Source: Ottelia alismoides (lineage: Eukaryota > Streptophyta > Magnoliopsida > Alismatales > Hydrocharitaceae). Taken from it: a stretch of DNA of 64,000 bases. The notes beneath the pieces were generated by a model. The model was not told where the DNA came from. It ran no database searches and was given only the letters and a program-made list of their open reading frames with translations. The stretch lies in NCBI GenBank assembly GCA_037367405.1, contig JAZKJV010001865.1, positions 496,001 to 560,000 of the forward strand. The letters run 5' to 3'. Shown here piece by piece: positions 19,498 to 32,189 of the stretch. The position numbers and the translations under genes were made by a program. Numbering within the stretch: the first letter of the stretch is position 1; every line of letters starts with the position of its first letter.

Positions 19498-21253
19498 AGT
19501 GGTATCAGAGTCAGGTAGAGGTTTTGGATGCGATCCACAAACTTAAGAAGACTTGGGCTCATTGGTGTTTACGAAAATTTTATCGCATTTCATTGTTGCA
19601 GCCCTGTTTTGTGATTATTTTCGTTCCTGTTTAAAATGTTTAAACACGAAATTATCACTAGGACAATGTTCCCCATTAACTAAGGAAATCATGGGATTTG
19701 AGTTTGCGTGATTTGCAATCTGATTGCTCAAGATATGATCATTATAATGAACATACATCTACTGTTTCGGAGATAGTGAATCTTGACGTAATTAAAGAGT
19801 TAGTTACTGTTTTGAAACGCGTAGAAATGTGTGTTAATCACTTGGGTTCTATTATAAATCAAATTAACAAATTTTGGAAACTTATGTTGCTTGATTTGGA
19901 TTTACATTGATTGAGATATGCTAATTTTAGTAAGTAGGGGTAACTGCTGGAAATAACATATTTGATTATGAACCTTGTGATTGTCATTCAATTAAATTAA
20001 TGGAAATTAGTGGTTCATTTCCTGAAATAATTATTGATCAATAGTTTTGAAATATTTAAAGATGATGATTATTTCCTTGAATGACATTGACCATAATCAA
20101 CTTGATTAGATATGATCTAGATCGCAATTGGTTACATGAACCTTCCAACAAACATTGATGCCTGAATAGGATTGGGGATTTGTTTAGCAAGTCTCCTTAT
20201 GAATTTAATCAAAATTATTTTGATTATTATTATATGGTAAAACTTTGGTTGAAAGACATATTATCATCTCAAGTACAAAGTGATCAACTGGCATTATCCT
20301 GACCTGAGGCGGATATGGTGTCTAGTCGGGGGGCGTTGGGTAGTAGGTTGCTCCGTAAGCAGACTATCCCACTCCTATCGGAACTGGCCATGACAGCGGG
20401 TAAGGAGGGGATAATGCTTGAAGCGATCATGACGTATTTTTCTAATTATTAAAATTCGAATAATACGCATTTTTGAGATTATACCATCCTTCAAGCAACA
20501 ATTAAAAATTGTTTGTTGGTTGATATATTGGATTGATAATTGATTTAATGTGAATAATTTAATTATATCCGAAAAATTAAAAAGCACTCTATTATGAATA
20601 GATGTGTATTTCCCTCGGAAGAATTAATTATGTGAATATGACTCATAATAATTAATTAAAATTTGAACATTATATGGAGGATCACATAAGTGACATCCAT
20701 GGTCTCTCGTCAAGGCAAAGGGTTCTGTCGTCAGGGATTGTATGTAGGAGACGCATGTATGAAGTGACAGCTCCTGCATACAAGCGCATCTGGATCGGGC
20801 TCTTTCCTTCTCGAAAGAGTAAGGTCATATGCGTAGTGACCCCGATATAGGGTCCTCAAATTATTGGGCCGATATTGGATTGTGCATAGCGAGTTCTAAT
20901 CATGTTGATGGTTGGTTCAATTAACGACAGGTCAACATCACCTTAGGGGTAGTGGACCCAGGTGTTAAAGACTGAATTGGGAATGCAAGTTGGACATGCA
21001 AGGCGGAATGTGTTCCCGCTTCTTTTTATCAGAGTTACAGGTTCTCATATTATTGGATATGACAAAGATAAGAAAGGAGATCCCAGATCTTGCTTGAGAT
21101 ATAATGGTAGGTATATCTCTTACATTGAAAATGATTAAGGGAATGAACTTTGAGTGTTGACAAGGCAAGAAGCCTTTGATATAAAATTCCTAAATCAAAG
21201 TAAAATATATAGATATATTATATTTATTTATTTATGCAAATTTCTTATTTCAG
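19498..21253 (+). other. A2 PBS and leader
   Basis: PBS TGGTATCAGAGT at 19500-19511 (last base changed) and a leader aligning with A1 3722-5422. It includes the inverted-end GC-rich block at 20292-20416 and an acceptor-like TTATTTCAG ending at 21253. Confidence 0.78.
20292..20416 (+). other. Conserved leader block with inverted ends (A2)
   Basis: 125 nt starting CATTATCC and ending GGATAATG, homologous to 4477-4602 and 50007-50131. It is better preserved than much of the surrounding leader. Confidence 0.6.
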
Positions 21254-24200
21254 ATAATCCTTCATTAAACCCACTCAATATTATACTCAATAATAACCAA
21301 TAAAATATCATGGATTGGATCAATGATCAAGATATTGTACTTGCAGTTGGACACATATTGTATGTGCTTGCAATGTGCAAGTTTCCTCGTAATAATGAGG
21401 AAGGACAATTAAATGGACAATAGGACTGCAAACCTAGGGTTTGTGTGTCTCTATAGTATTGAGCTCTCATTGAATATACTTTGGAAGTGACATGTCGATG
21501 ATGATCGTCATTGTCAAATAATCCTTATAAAATCTGAAGAAGATATTTTGACGAAGATATGTGCTCTCGAATTTAATCATGAATGGCATGGTTCACTACA
21601 TCATGCATAATGGTACCTCTATAAGAGATGATGTGTTCAAAATGTTTGAGTACCTACATGAACCTAAGTCTTTGAGAGTTAAGATGTATGTAGATATGAT
21701 GAGTGTCATCATTATACCATCTATACTCTAGTCGAATCTTCATAATATTCATAGTATGGATTGAATGAAGCATGTATAAATGTTGAAGTACTCTTATATT
21801 GAGATCTTTTGAAATCAACATAAGAGAGCGCAGTGGAAGCATGGGTTGGACCCAAATAAAAAGGAAAGTCAAAGAGTTGACTGTACTTCTATGACTTCCA
21901 TGTGACATCCAAAGAGTTCGATGAATGCCAATAATGCAACAAGCTGATGTGTTGATATTATGACTATCAAGTCTATCTTGGATCCATAGAGAAGGACCCA
22001 AATAGTGCATCAGAATAATCTATATCTACATATCATCATTGAAATTGACTTACTTATTGGACAAAATTAAAAGTCTAATAAGTGTATATTATTCTTCTAA
22101 TAACACTTGTAATTGGTTGCATACGTATTAGAAGACTATAAAATTTGATCTTATGGTTTAGTAATAGTCCATATTGATAGTGATGCAATTGTTGCAACAA
22201 TCTCTATTGGATAGATAGACTTCATATTTTCAGTGGGAAAGCCTTTAGTCTTATAGAATGTCTCTATGACCTAGATATTAGAATACATTCATAGTTTATT
22301 TCTAAGTGTTGGATATAAACATGAATTTTGGAATAAACCTATCATAAAGAGTTATGATGGATATATTTCAGAAAGTAATCTTACATCTTGAGGATTCTAT
22401 TAAATTATAAAATTAATGAATGGTTCATTAACATTTCTAATACTGAAAAAGTTAAACCTTTAAAGATCAATAGGAGGATGAAGATTAGTTGACAATTATC
22501 AGGCATCAAGCCTTGGATATTTGTCTATTGATGAGATCAATAGACAAGTAAGAGATGAAACTTTAGATTGTCTGAAATTTCAAATCTTACATACTTGTGA
22601 ATATTGTATTCAAAGTAAAATGTCCAATACACCCTTCTCAGAGAATGGTGTAAGATGTCAAGGTATTCAAGATCGCATACATATTGATGTATGTGGAACA
22701 TCTATATCATAATAAGCATTATGGATATGTGATATCTATTGATGATTATTTGTGATATGAGATTTCTTCCCTTCACCTTAGAAACCTTTGAAATGTTCAA
22801 AGATTGCACAAAATTTGGTTTAGAACCAAAGTTTGAAGGAAAATGAAATAAAACTGATCTAATCAAGGTAGCTTGTACATATTAGATGAATTCAAGGAAT
22901 ACCTTATGGAGATATGAATATCATTCCTATCTCATTCCTCCTGATACACCTAAACTCAATAGAGTTGTAAGGAGATACAATTGGATCATGTGTGACATGA
23001 TTTGATCAATGATGAATATTAGCATAATTACCTCTTAGTTTCCAAGAATATATGTAGTTGAGACTATAGTAAATAAGGTTCCATGCTAGTAAGTTGGAAT
23101 CATGCTCCATAGAGTGCTACTTTATTACGAAAATAATGGATGGTATTGGATGCCTACTTTATGACCTTGAGATTCTTAAAAGATTTCATTTCTAAGAATA
23201 TGATTCTTAGAGGATGACTCTCTTGAGAATCAAGATAAAAATAAAGTGAAGGAACTCATTTAATCTTGAGAAGATAATGAGGCTCCTGAAATTGGAAACT
23301 AAACGGACAATTAAAGATGAAACACTAATATCTCTTCAAATGAGTTTGTGGATGGATTCCATGTGTCAGTTAAGTCTGACAATGATCTGACTTCATGTGA
23401 TGAAGCGTCTGAAGATCATATCTTGGAAAGATGGATGTTAGCAATAAAGTCTAACGTAGACTTCATATACAAGTGTTGTATATGGACCCTCGAGGATCCA
23501 CCTATAAGGATAGAACCCGTAAGGTGTAAATAGATCTTCAAGAGAAAGAGGGAACCTGATGAAAAGGTACAGACCTTCAAAGAACGGCATGTATCCACAA
23601 GATACACACCAAAGAGAAGACATCGCCTGTGATGAGACTTGCTCTCCAGTGACCATGCTTATACCCATCAGAGTATTGCTAACTGTAGCTACACAACTTA
23701 ACATTGGCATCTTCAAGATGGAAGATAATATTACATTCCTCTATGAATAACTCTTTGAGGATATTCACATGAAGTAGCCCCAAGGCTTCATGGTTGAGGA
23801 AGGCAAGTTGTGCCAGCTTAAGAAACTCCATCTATGGACACCAATAAACTTCTTATAGTTGGAACATTGGATTTGATGAAATTATAAATGTTATGATTTC
23901 AGATAAAATCTTGATGAACTATGTGAAGCTTAGTGGGAGTGCCAATGTGTTCATCGTGCTAAATGTATATAATCCTCATCGTTTAAAATGATATAAGGAC
24001 AATAATAAGCGTTTTATAGATTGGCCATTCCATACCTTGAGATATGATCTCAATAATACATTTTAGATCTTAGTTCTGAAGTTGTTCAGAAGAAAAGAGA
24101 AGAGGGCATTGGAACCATCACAATAATGGTACACCATTGACATGTTTCATTTTTTGGGAAAATCTCAACAAAGGTTATTTCCCTCAAGATATGGCATTGA

Positions 24201-24823
24201 CCTTTCTAAAGGGATAGCACCTCAAGGAGTTGAGGAAGTGAATGCTAAAATTGCTTGCCCTTGTGCATCAGTTATGAGAAGTCGAGTGTATGCTAGATGT
24301 GTACAAATGCCAGATGTCTGCCACGCAGTGGGAGTAGTAAACTATTGCTAATCCTATTAAGGAGATAAAACACTTGATTGCAGTGATAACAATGTCTTCA
24401 AAGATGACAAGATTTTTTGAGATAGTGATCTCAAAGTCTTATTTTAAAGAAATTAAGACTTTATAGATAGTGATCTATAAGATCATAACTGCGGATACCT
24501 TAGGAGATAAAGATCTCCAGAATAAGGGTATTCTGATAAGGATAATGGAAAATACATACTGGTTATAATGATTATTGAATTGTAGTGTTAAGGACACTAT
24601 AAATGACAAATTGAGTATTGGTCGCATAAGATGCAACATTCGCATTGGATATGAGCATTGTTACTAGGAGATATGCAAGTGTCGTAAAAAGACTTGGCGT
24701 AGTCTCTTGGGAACAGAGTAACTGATCATCTTACCTAGCAATTTTCCTAAATAGCCTTTGATTGTCACATGAGTGCGGGTTTAAAGATTAGCCCATTAAT
24801 AACTCTTTGGACTAGTGGGAGAT
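21254..24823 (+). pseudogene. A2 gag-pol relic
   Basis: Decayed copia polyprotein in the order of A1. Recognisable pieces: GAG-pre-integrase to integrase start at about 22500-22710 (SIDEINRQVRDETLD, CEYCIQSKM, HIDVCGT); the INT-RT linker and RT start at 23348-23533 (GFHVSVKSDNDLTS, WTLEDPP); RT thumb and connection at 24142-24351 (GIDLSKGIAPQGVEE, DVCHAVGVV). Many stops and indels separate them, and gag is barely recognisable (21260-22000). Confidence 0.85.
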
Positions 24824-27477
24824 TGTTGGACATGCGAGCCCACTGCGAGCCATTATGCAATAAATTTTATTGCAAATATATCATTCCCTTATCTGAAATG
24901 AAGAATAACTAATTTACATAATAGGTCCCTTAGTACAATTAGGGTTATGTAGCATGGTCATCTTAATGATCATACAGCTGTTGATTCAATTATTGAACCA
25001 TAGAGGATGGTGTTTCGATGAATATCTAAGGAGTTAGATTGAGGACTCGTCAAGCACCGCCAAATAATTATTAAGAGATGATGTTCAGCCTAAGAAGGAG
25101 ATGGCAATACTTTCTCTAAAGGTTGATATCTAACTGACCTCTTAATACAGGTCATGTACATAAGAATAGAGATTCAGAGGTGTTAGAAAAGATAGATCAA
25201 AGAGTTGACTTAACGAGATCGAGATAATCAAAGTCCTATGTCGTATGTCGTCACGATATAGGTACGCATCCTCTGACCGAAGACAGGTCTTTTACTATAA
25301 GTCTGAATATGTACATTTGGCAGACCAATAGGTTGATGACCTAACCAAGGTCTATACACCAGCGCATTGGTGTGCATACAAGGGCATACGAGTAATACGA
25401 TCTTTCAAAGGGATCATAAAGGTTCATTTACTTAACTAGAAGACAAGAGCTCACTCATGAGATATTGAGAAGAAACAAATTCCATGCACGGTCGTCTTGC
25501 TTTGGAAGCCTGACTGAATTTGTAGGTTTGATATATGCTTTTGGAAAGTATATGATCGACACCTGGGTATGATATATGCTTTTGAAAAGTATATGATCGA
25601 TACCAACTCCCAATGATCAAATGAGAAACTTAATGATAAAATCTCGAAAGAGACGGTCTAAAAGAGATCTAAAACTTCGGGTTTGTCCTGGGTCTTCCAG
25701 TATGCAGAATGTACAAGTATTAGGAATACCTGAGGGTGATGTGATCATTAGCGATTGTATAACCATGACGCTTCCATTCCGAAGGAGTGATGAAATAGGT
25801 CTGGATTTTAGTGACTCCTCTCAGTAGAGAAGTGATCTGATCTTGCTCCAAATGTTGCACATTGATCTGAATGTGATTCAGATGCAATGACAAGATTAGA
25901 TTTACAGTCTTGATTTAATCAAGCATCTTTGGGAGGTCCGCAAAATCTGGATTTGAGATGTGATGCTAATATCCAAGTCATTATACGTGGAACAATACAA
26001 TGACCATCCTTATCTCCAAGTATCCGCGAAGAAAGCGTATTGTTCTTGAAAGAGTTTAAGAATAATTTCATTGTTGATATATGTATCCGAACATTGAGAA
26101 AATAAATCATTAAATGTAATTTAATTATCATGAATAATACGAATTTGATTCATGTTTTAAGGAAAGTTATCTAGGATAATTAAATATGATTTATTATCAA
26201 AGATGTGAATAATGTGAATGCGATTCATATTATATGGGCATATGAGAATAGAGATCCAAGAAGATTAAATGAGATTTAATTATCATGGATATGAATAATG
26301 TAGATAACATTATCCAAATTAATTAGATATATTATAAATGTGATTTATAATATATTAGAGAGAGCCAATTGTGATTTATATTTGTTGATTAATTATTAAT
26401 GTGAATTGGATTCATATTGGATGATTAATTGAAAATATAATTTACATTTTGTTTTGGGATGTGAATGTGATCCACATTTTTCCAATGGCATGATAGCAAT
26501 ATTTACAAGATAATTATGAGTTATTTTTGTGAAATAATTTACAACAAGTGTTGTAAAACATGGAGATATCATGAGATAATGAGATCTCATGAGATAATGA
26601 GGATATTGACCCAATCCACCAAAGAGGGTGGACGGCCACCAACTTCCATTGGAAGAGGGTAGCCATCCCCCCCTTTTTTTAGGGATTAGGTCAAACCCTC
26701 TGACCTCTTATCCCCAAGATCAAAGTTATTTAATTTGAATTAATTTATTTTGATTTATCAATATATATTAATTTAAATTAAACTAATTATTGATGTATTT
26801 TTATAACAACATCATGGCCATTGAAAGAAAGACAAATCACTCTCATCCATTGATTTTGTGTTGTCCATGGATTGAGATCCATGGATCCCAAAATACTATA
26901 TAAGAAGAGACAGCGCTTGCTCTTCCATATACAACAATAACTAAAATGCTCTCTCCCTCTCTCTCTGCACGTCATGTGTCTTTATCTCTCTCTCTCATTG
27001 TGGCCATCCACCATGGAGCCATTGAGAGAGTCACCATCGCCGCAGCATCATCGTTATGCTGCCCGATTGTCTGCTTGTGGATCTCCGTCTCCTTCGGTGT
27101 GCCTCGCTCATGAAGAAGGTGTCGGATCTCGTGTGACGAGATCAGGAGATTAGTCACTTGGATCATCAACATGGATTGCGAGAAGGACGCCTCTCATCAA
27201 CGTTCTCGCAAGCATCTCCTCCGTTGGATCGGACTTGAGACAAGATGTCTCATGGTTTAGAGACTCGATCGCAACCACGCTTCAAGAGGTAACCTTAATA
27301 CCTAATTGTGGTTTAGATGAAACGATCTGAGAAGTGTTCTTGGATCATGTGGTTTCATCGTTTAAAAAAAATTAATCCAGCTCCCTCGAGCAACTAGTAG
27401 GACTAGTCGCTCCCGATCGCATACGATGCTATCCTCACACTTCCTTGATGTTCTTAAGGATTTTCCCATATCCTTCA
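24824..27477 (+). repeat. A2 second LTR (2654 bp)
   Basis: Begins TGTTGGACATGCGAGCCC and ends TCCTTCA, with TATATAAG at 26897-26904. Hairpin theme retained, for example 26398-26418 and 26538-26557. Next to 27478 AAGAG, where Copia-C pol resumes. Confidence 0.9.
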
Positions 27478-30240
27478 AAGAGGCCACACCCTGGTGATGC
27501 CTTCACGTATCGAAGAATCTGAAGAACATCATGCAGTAACTATAACAAGGTTGCTCCATGTGTTGACTAGCTCTGCTCATGACATAAAAAATATCTGGTC
27601 TGGTGACAGTAAGGTAAAGAAGTTCGCCAACCAGGCTCCTATATCGAGTAACATCTTACAAGATAGGATCAGAGGATGTGAAGTGTTTCGTAGGATCTGC
27701 AGGAATCCAGCGGGCTTGCATTCAAGTAATCCGACTTCCGTAAAAATTTCCAGATAGTATTTTCTCTGTGAGAGATGAAGACCCTCTGTAGTGCATAGTA
27801 CTTCTATGCCCAAGAAATAACGTAGTAGCCCAAGATCCTTAGTAACAAATACCTTCTGGAGGAAGGCCTTGGTCTCTAGTATCCCTTTGTCATCATCACT
27901 TGTGATAACCATATCATCTACATAGACTGCAAGAATGATAGTGCCAATTGTTTGTCTTCTGACAAACACAAAATAATCAGAGGTTGTTCTTTGGAAGCCA
28001 AGAGTGTTGATCTCTACAATAAGTCTGTCGAAACAATGCCCTTAGGCTTGCTTTGCGAAGTCGACATACACTCCCCTCGACTTCATAACACGGGGGCTGC
28101 ATCATATATAGTTCCTCATTAAGATCACCATATAGAAACACATTTTTCCACTTAACCGAAAGATAGGCCATGCCTTATTAACTACCACAAAAAGGATAGT
28201 CCTTATTGACCCCATACGCGCAACTGGTGAGAATGTCTCAAAATAATCCACTCCATAAGTCTGTGTGAAGCCCTTTACCACGAGACGAGCTTTCAACCTG
28301 TCAATCGACACATCTGGTGGTTGTTTGGTCGTGAAGACCCATTTACATGCCACAAGTTTAGTCCCTTTGAGACATTGCACTAGATCCCATGTTCCCCTGA
28401 AATAAGAGCATCCATTTCGTCATCCATGGCCTTTCGTAATCCTGAATCCTGCAAAGCACTATAGTGGTTTCTTGGAATAGAAATAGTCATGAGAGCATCT
28501 GCATATCTTCTGTCAGAGCAAGATAAACTGGCAATAGAGGTGAAATGTGACATGGGACGAGAAGTACATTGCCTCTTAGTCTTGTGTAGAGCAATTGAAA
28601 AATCTTATGGATCATACGGGACATCATTGGAGGGGACACTTGTAAAAGGGGTATCATCTTGAAAAAGAAAAACATGCAAAGGAACATCTAGTGTTGAAGA
28701 TACTTGTTTGCGTTTATAGACAATGGGTGGAGGCGGGAGATCCAGAGGGATATCTGTAACAAATTGAGTGAAGAAACTAATCTGCTCAAAAAAGGTTACA
28801 TTTGCAGATATATAATAGCGATGTCCAATTAGATCATAACACATGTAACCTTCTTGAGTATTAGAAAACCGAGAAAGACACATTTGATTACACGAGGAGA
28901 AAGTTTGTCTATAGTGTGAAGATATGAATAAAAGACATATCCAAAGATTCTTAACGAAAGAGTAAAGGGTGACTCAGTTGGATAAAGTAGAGAGAAGGTG
29001 GATGATCTATTTAGGTTTGGAGATGGAATCTAAAGATAAGATGAACAGCGGTCAGAATGGCATCACCCCAACAGGTCTTGGGAACCTTCATCTGAGTAAG
29101 AAGAGATCGGGAAATATTTAGGAGATGTCTGAGTTTTCTTTTTGCTATCACGTTTTGTTGGGACGTATATGGACAAGAGGTTTGATGTATGGTTCCGTAG
29201 GAGGCAAAGAAATCCATTATGTCATGTTGTGTGAATTCCAGGGCATTATCAGAATGGAAAATATTTATACCAGAGGAAAAGGTATTGTTGACATAATGAA
29301 AGAAATTTTTGACAATTTTATTAATCTCTGAATGTTCTTTTGGAAGAATCCCAAGGACGACCTACTATAATCATCAACAAAAACAGCAAAATACCTATGT
29401 CCACTCAGAGTACGGATCAGATAAGGTCTCCAAATATCACAATGGACTAAGAAGAAAGGAACTTCACGACGAGGCTCAGTACGTGCTGGGTACGACACTC
29501 GATGATGTTTCCCGAACTAACAAGCCTCGCACTCAAAAGGCGTTAGCATAGAGAGTTCAGGAAACATTAAAGAGAGACCTTTGGCAGAAGGATGACCGAG
29601 ACGAAGATGCTAGAGAAGAGGATCAGCAGAGATGGACGAAGCGCCAGCAAAACCGAAGTCAGAGGAAATATCACGATAATAAAGATCGTTCTTCTCATGA
29701 CCCCCACAAAAGATCTGTCTCGTCCGGATGTTCTAAAAATAGCAGCAAAACTCATCAAATATAACTCGACAGTTAAGCTCAGTGCACAGCTTGTGAACAG
29801 ATAATAGACTAAGAGGAAAGTCAGGAGCATAGTGAACGCCAATGAGCCGGAGTTTGGGGGAAAACTCCATGGTGCCCACATTAGTGATAGGGCTATGGGC
29901 ACCATTAGCAACCCGAACATATTCACAATGGAAGACGTATGTGAGGAGGTGAGAAGACTACCTTCCCCTGTCAGATGAGTTGATGCACCCGAGTCGATGA
30001 TCCATGCAGGAGCAGATGTAGAGGCAGAGCTGATAATTGTACCTGATGCAGTGGCCAGACTAGCAGTAGGAGTAGAAGCAGGAGTGTCACTGGCAGAGGT
30101 CTATAGCAGTTGTCGAAGGCGAGCATACTCAGAAGCAGTAAAGGAGGTCTGACTATCACTGGAGGACTGAACAATAAAGGTGTCCACAGTATCATAGGTG
30201 TCATCGTAAGAGACAGTATCATAGGTGTCATCGTAAGAGA
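27478..30240 (-). pseudogene. Copia-C protease, integrase and RT
   Basis: Continuation of the polyprotein cut at 13180. From right to left: protease WIIDSGASTHLTG at about 29965-30000; GAG-pre-integrase with CEACQFGKHHR near 29510; integrase (VHCDIW, VDDYSR, then a YTSQQNVIAKRKLRHL tract) 28990-29500; RT with KWVFTTK, FSPVARM (28200-28380) and YVDDM at about 27918-27932; RNase H start RYVKASPGCGLF at the A2 junction (27478-27520). Several stops and frameshifts; the integrase E region reads NVIAKRK where NGVAERK is usual, so a catalytic residue is lost. A 27-bp in-frame duplication is at 30187-30240. Confidence 0.9.
30187..30240 (-). repeat. 27-bp tandem duplication in Copia-C
   Basis: Two adjacent copies of a 27-bp unit (starting 30187 and 30214) encode a repeated nine-residue acidic/Tyr/Thr segment upstream of protease. 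Confidence 0.85.
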
Positions 30241-30540
30241 GCTGGGGAGGCTGGGGCTTGCCGGGGTGTCCAAGCGCTGGCTGGTGGGCGAGGCTGGGTC
30301 CGAGGGCTCAGATGGAGGTAGGGCATGGTGGCAGGATGGCTGATGGGGCAGGAGAGGAGGTGGGGGGCTAGCGGGGGTTGTATAGGAGGTTTTGGTGATG
30401 GGTGGATTGGCAGAGGGAGGATTGCCGACGAGGCAGCGACAGCCGGAGGGTATGGGACGTGGGCGGACGTGGTAGGAAGGGGGGACGCGGAAACGAGTGG
30501 AGTTCTCGAAGCAGATGTGGGGGCTGGCAGGAGGTCTCGT
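30241..30540. other. GC-rich stretch of uncertain ownership
   Basis: The minus strand reads Pro/Ser-rich without gag motifs; the plus strand reads Gly/Arg-rich. It may be the Copia-C gag-protease spacer or the 5' untranslated part of the L1 that follows. No target duplication is visible to decide. Confidence 0.4.
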
Positions 30541-31995
30541 CAAGAAGAAGGAGATTTGAGACTCGATCGCAAGTAGGCTCCGGAAGGGGACAGTGGAGGG
30601 GGATTGGGGAGGTGGCTAGGACGGGGAAGTGGATCCCGTCGGGCTTGGGGCATGGGCCGCTCTATCCATCGAAGAGAAAATCCAGATCGTACTTCAAATG
30701 TGGGATTCGGAGCCACCTGGGGGCCGCTTTCAGAGACGCGATGAAGTGCTTCTCCTGTGGGGGGTTGGGGCATCGCAGGATGAACTTCCCTAGAAGGTAC
30801 CGACGGACTATCGCTGCGGGCGCGAGGAGATTGGTTTCGACTGAGATCGAAAAATAAAGGGAAGAGTTCCTGCGGCTCCCGATGCGGGCGGAGGATCCAT
30901 TGGAAAGGAGCCTGGTAGGGGAATGCCTGGGTGTGGAGTATGGCTTGAGGATGTATGACAGACATTGGGCAGAGGGTGGGCCTAGGTTTCGGTGGACAGA
31001 CATTGGGCAGAGGGTGGGTAGAGGGTAGGGGAACTGCTTCCATAGGGTAAGGTATGTGCAAGAAGTCTAACCGTAGGGGAGATGGTCACAATGCTGAGGA
31101 AAGAGCCAGGCGGTCGAGTGGTATCGATGCGCCCAACCATAAGGGATGGCATTGCACACGGCTGGTTCTATAAGGTCTTGAGGCTGAAGGGGATGCCCAT
31201 AAGGGCTCAAAGTTTGCGATTTGTAGAAGCCCTGCTTGGGGGCCTCGAGTCAGGGATCTCCATCCTATGCTCGGGCCTACCAAGGGGGAGGACACACATG
31301 TGCTAGTGGAATTCACAGCAAGGATGGCAGTCTTGCCTTCGATGCGATGGATGCAAATTGGGCGTGCATCCTTCAGGGTGGAACTAGAAGACTGCGTGAT
31401 AGGGGCTTCCGCTAAGGGGACAGGTGAAACAAGGAGGTACACGATGGGAGAGGCATTAAAGGAGGGGCAGGAGAAAGCACAGGGAGCTTGCGTTTGTGGG
31501 CGGAATGTGGAAGCTCGCACTTGTGGGCTGAATATGGAAGCGGAGAAGCCTAAGGTTTTTGAGGCGGGAGAGGGGACGAGCTCTATGTCACGGAGGGTGA
31601 GCCTGGCAACTGGATCCCGCATTGGACTTTTGACTGCGTTAGAGAAATCTCCGGGTATTGGGCCCAGGTGCGTGGTCCTACCTCAAGTAGATGGAGATGG
31701 CACAAGCGCACGTTATATGACCAGGTTACAAGGGGAAGGCCCCCGTTTGGGAGGAGAGGGGCTGGAGAAGGCCTTGGCGAACATAGATATTGAAGAACCT
31801 ATCGCCTCCAAGGAAGTGAAGTCTATGTTAGCCTCGACGGTTGAAGCTTCTGGGAGGTCCGAGAGAGGGCCTTTGCTGCGACCGGCACCAACTTGGAGGT
31901 TTGGAAAGAGATACTTGCGGCTTTCTTCCAAGGAAAGTAGACGGAGGTGGAGGATGGCGATGTACGATGCTTTGACTCGGTCGGCCAGCGAGTAG
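30541..31995 (+). pseudogene. L1 ORF1 relic
   Basis: ORF1 of plant L1 elements encodes an RNA-binding protein with CCHC knuckles. Here a degenerate pair is seen at about 30690-30790: FKCGIRSHLGAAF, with lost ligands, then CFSCGGLGHRRMNF, whose last Cys has become Phe. Downstream, a 242-codon frame (31267-31995) of low-complexity Gly/Glu/Ala content ends in RRRWRMAMYDAL. Stops separate the two parts. Confidence 0.6.
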
Positions 31996-32189
31996 GTGTC
32001 GACCACGAAAGAGGGTGACTCGCTGTTGCAGGGGGGTTGCCATCCAGGTCAGTAGCGGGCGAGCGAGAAATTGAGCCATCCGTTGGGAGTAGCAGGGATC
32101 TAGAGATAAAGGTCGGACAAGCGTTGTTGACTTGTTTGGGTGTGGTGTTGCCCTCGAGAAATGGAAAAGTTGACTTACGAAGATTCTGT

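Larger units (their letters stand above)
13181..27477 (+). mobile_element. Copia-A2: partial pol - LTR - internal - LTR composite
   Basis: An older relative of A1/A3 inserted in Copia-C pol. Order: truncated pol tail (13188-14272), first LTR (14273-15203 and 17807-19497, split by element G), PBS (19500), degenerate leader and gag-pol (19512-24823) and second LTR (24824-27477). Two pol tails but only one whole internal region mean this is a remnant of an LTR-int-LTR-int-LTR tandem whose left end was deleted. The flank after the right LTR is AAGAG; the matching left flank is lost. Confidence 0.8.

Noticed and set aside
30540..31061. 173-codon minus-strand ORF, and similar minus ORFs at 31086-31622 and 32189-32707
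   Set aside because: Antisense of the GC-rich L1; low-complexity Pro/Ser content and no conserved motif, while the plus strand carries LINE domains.
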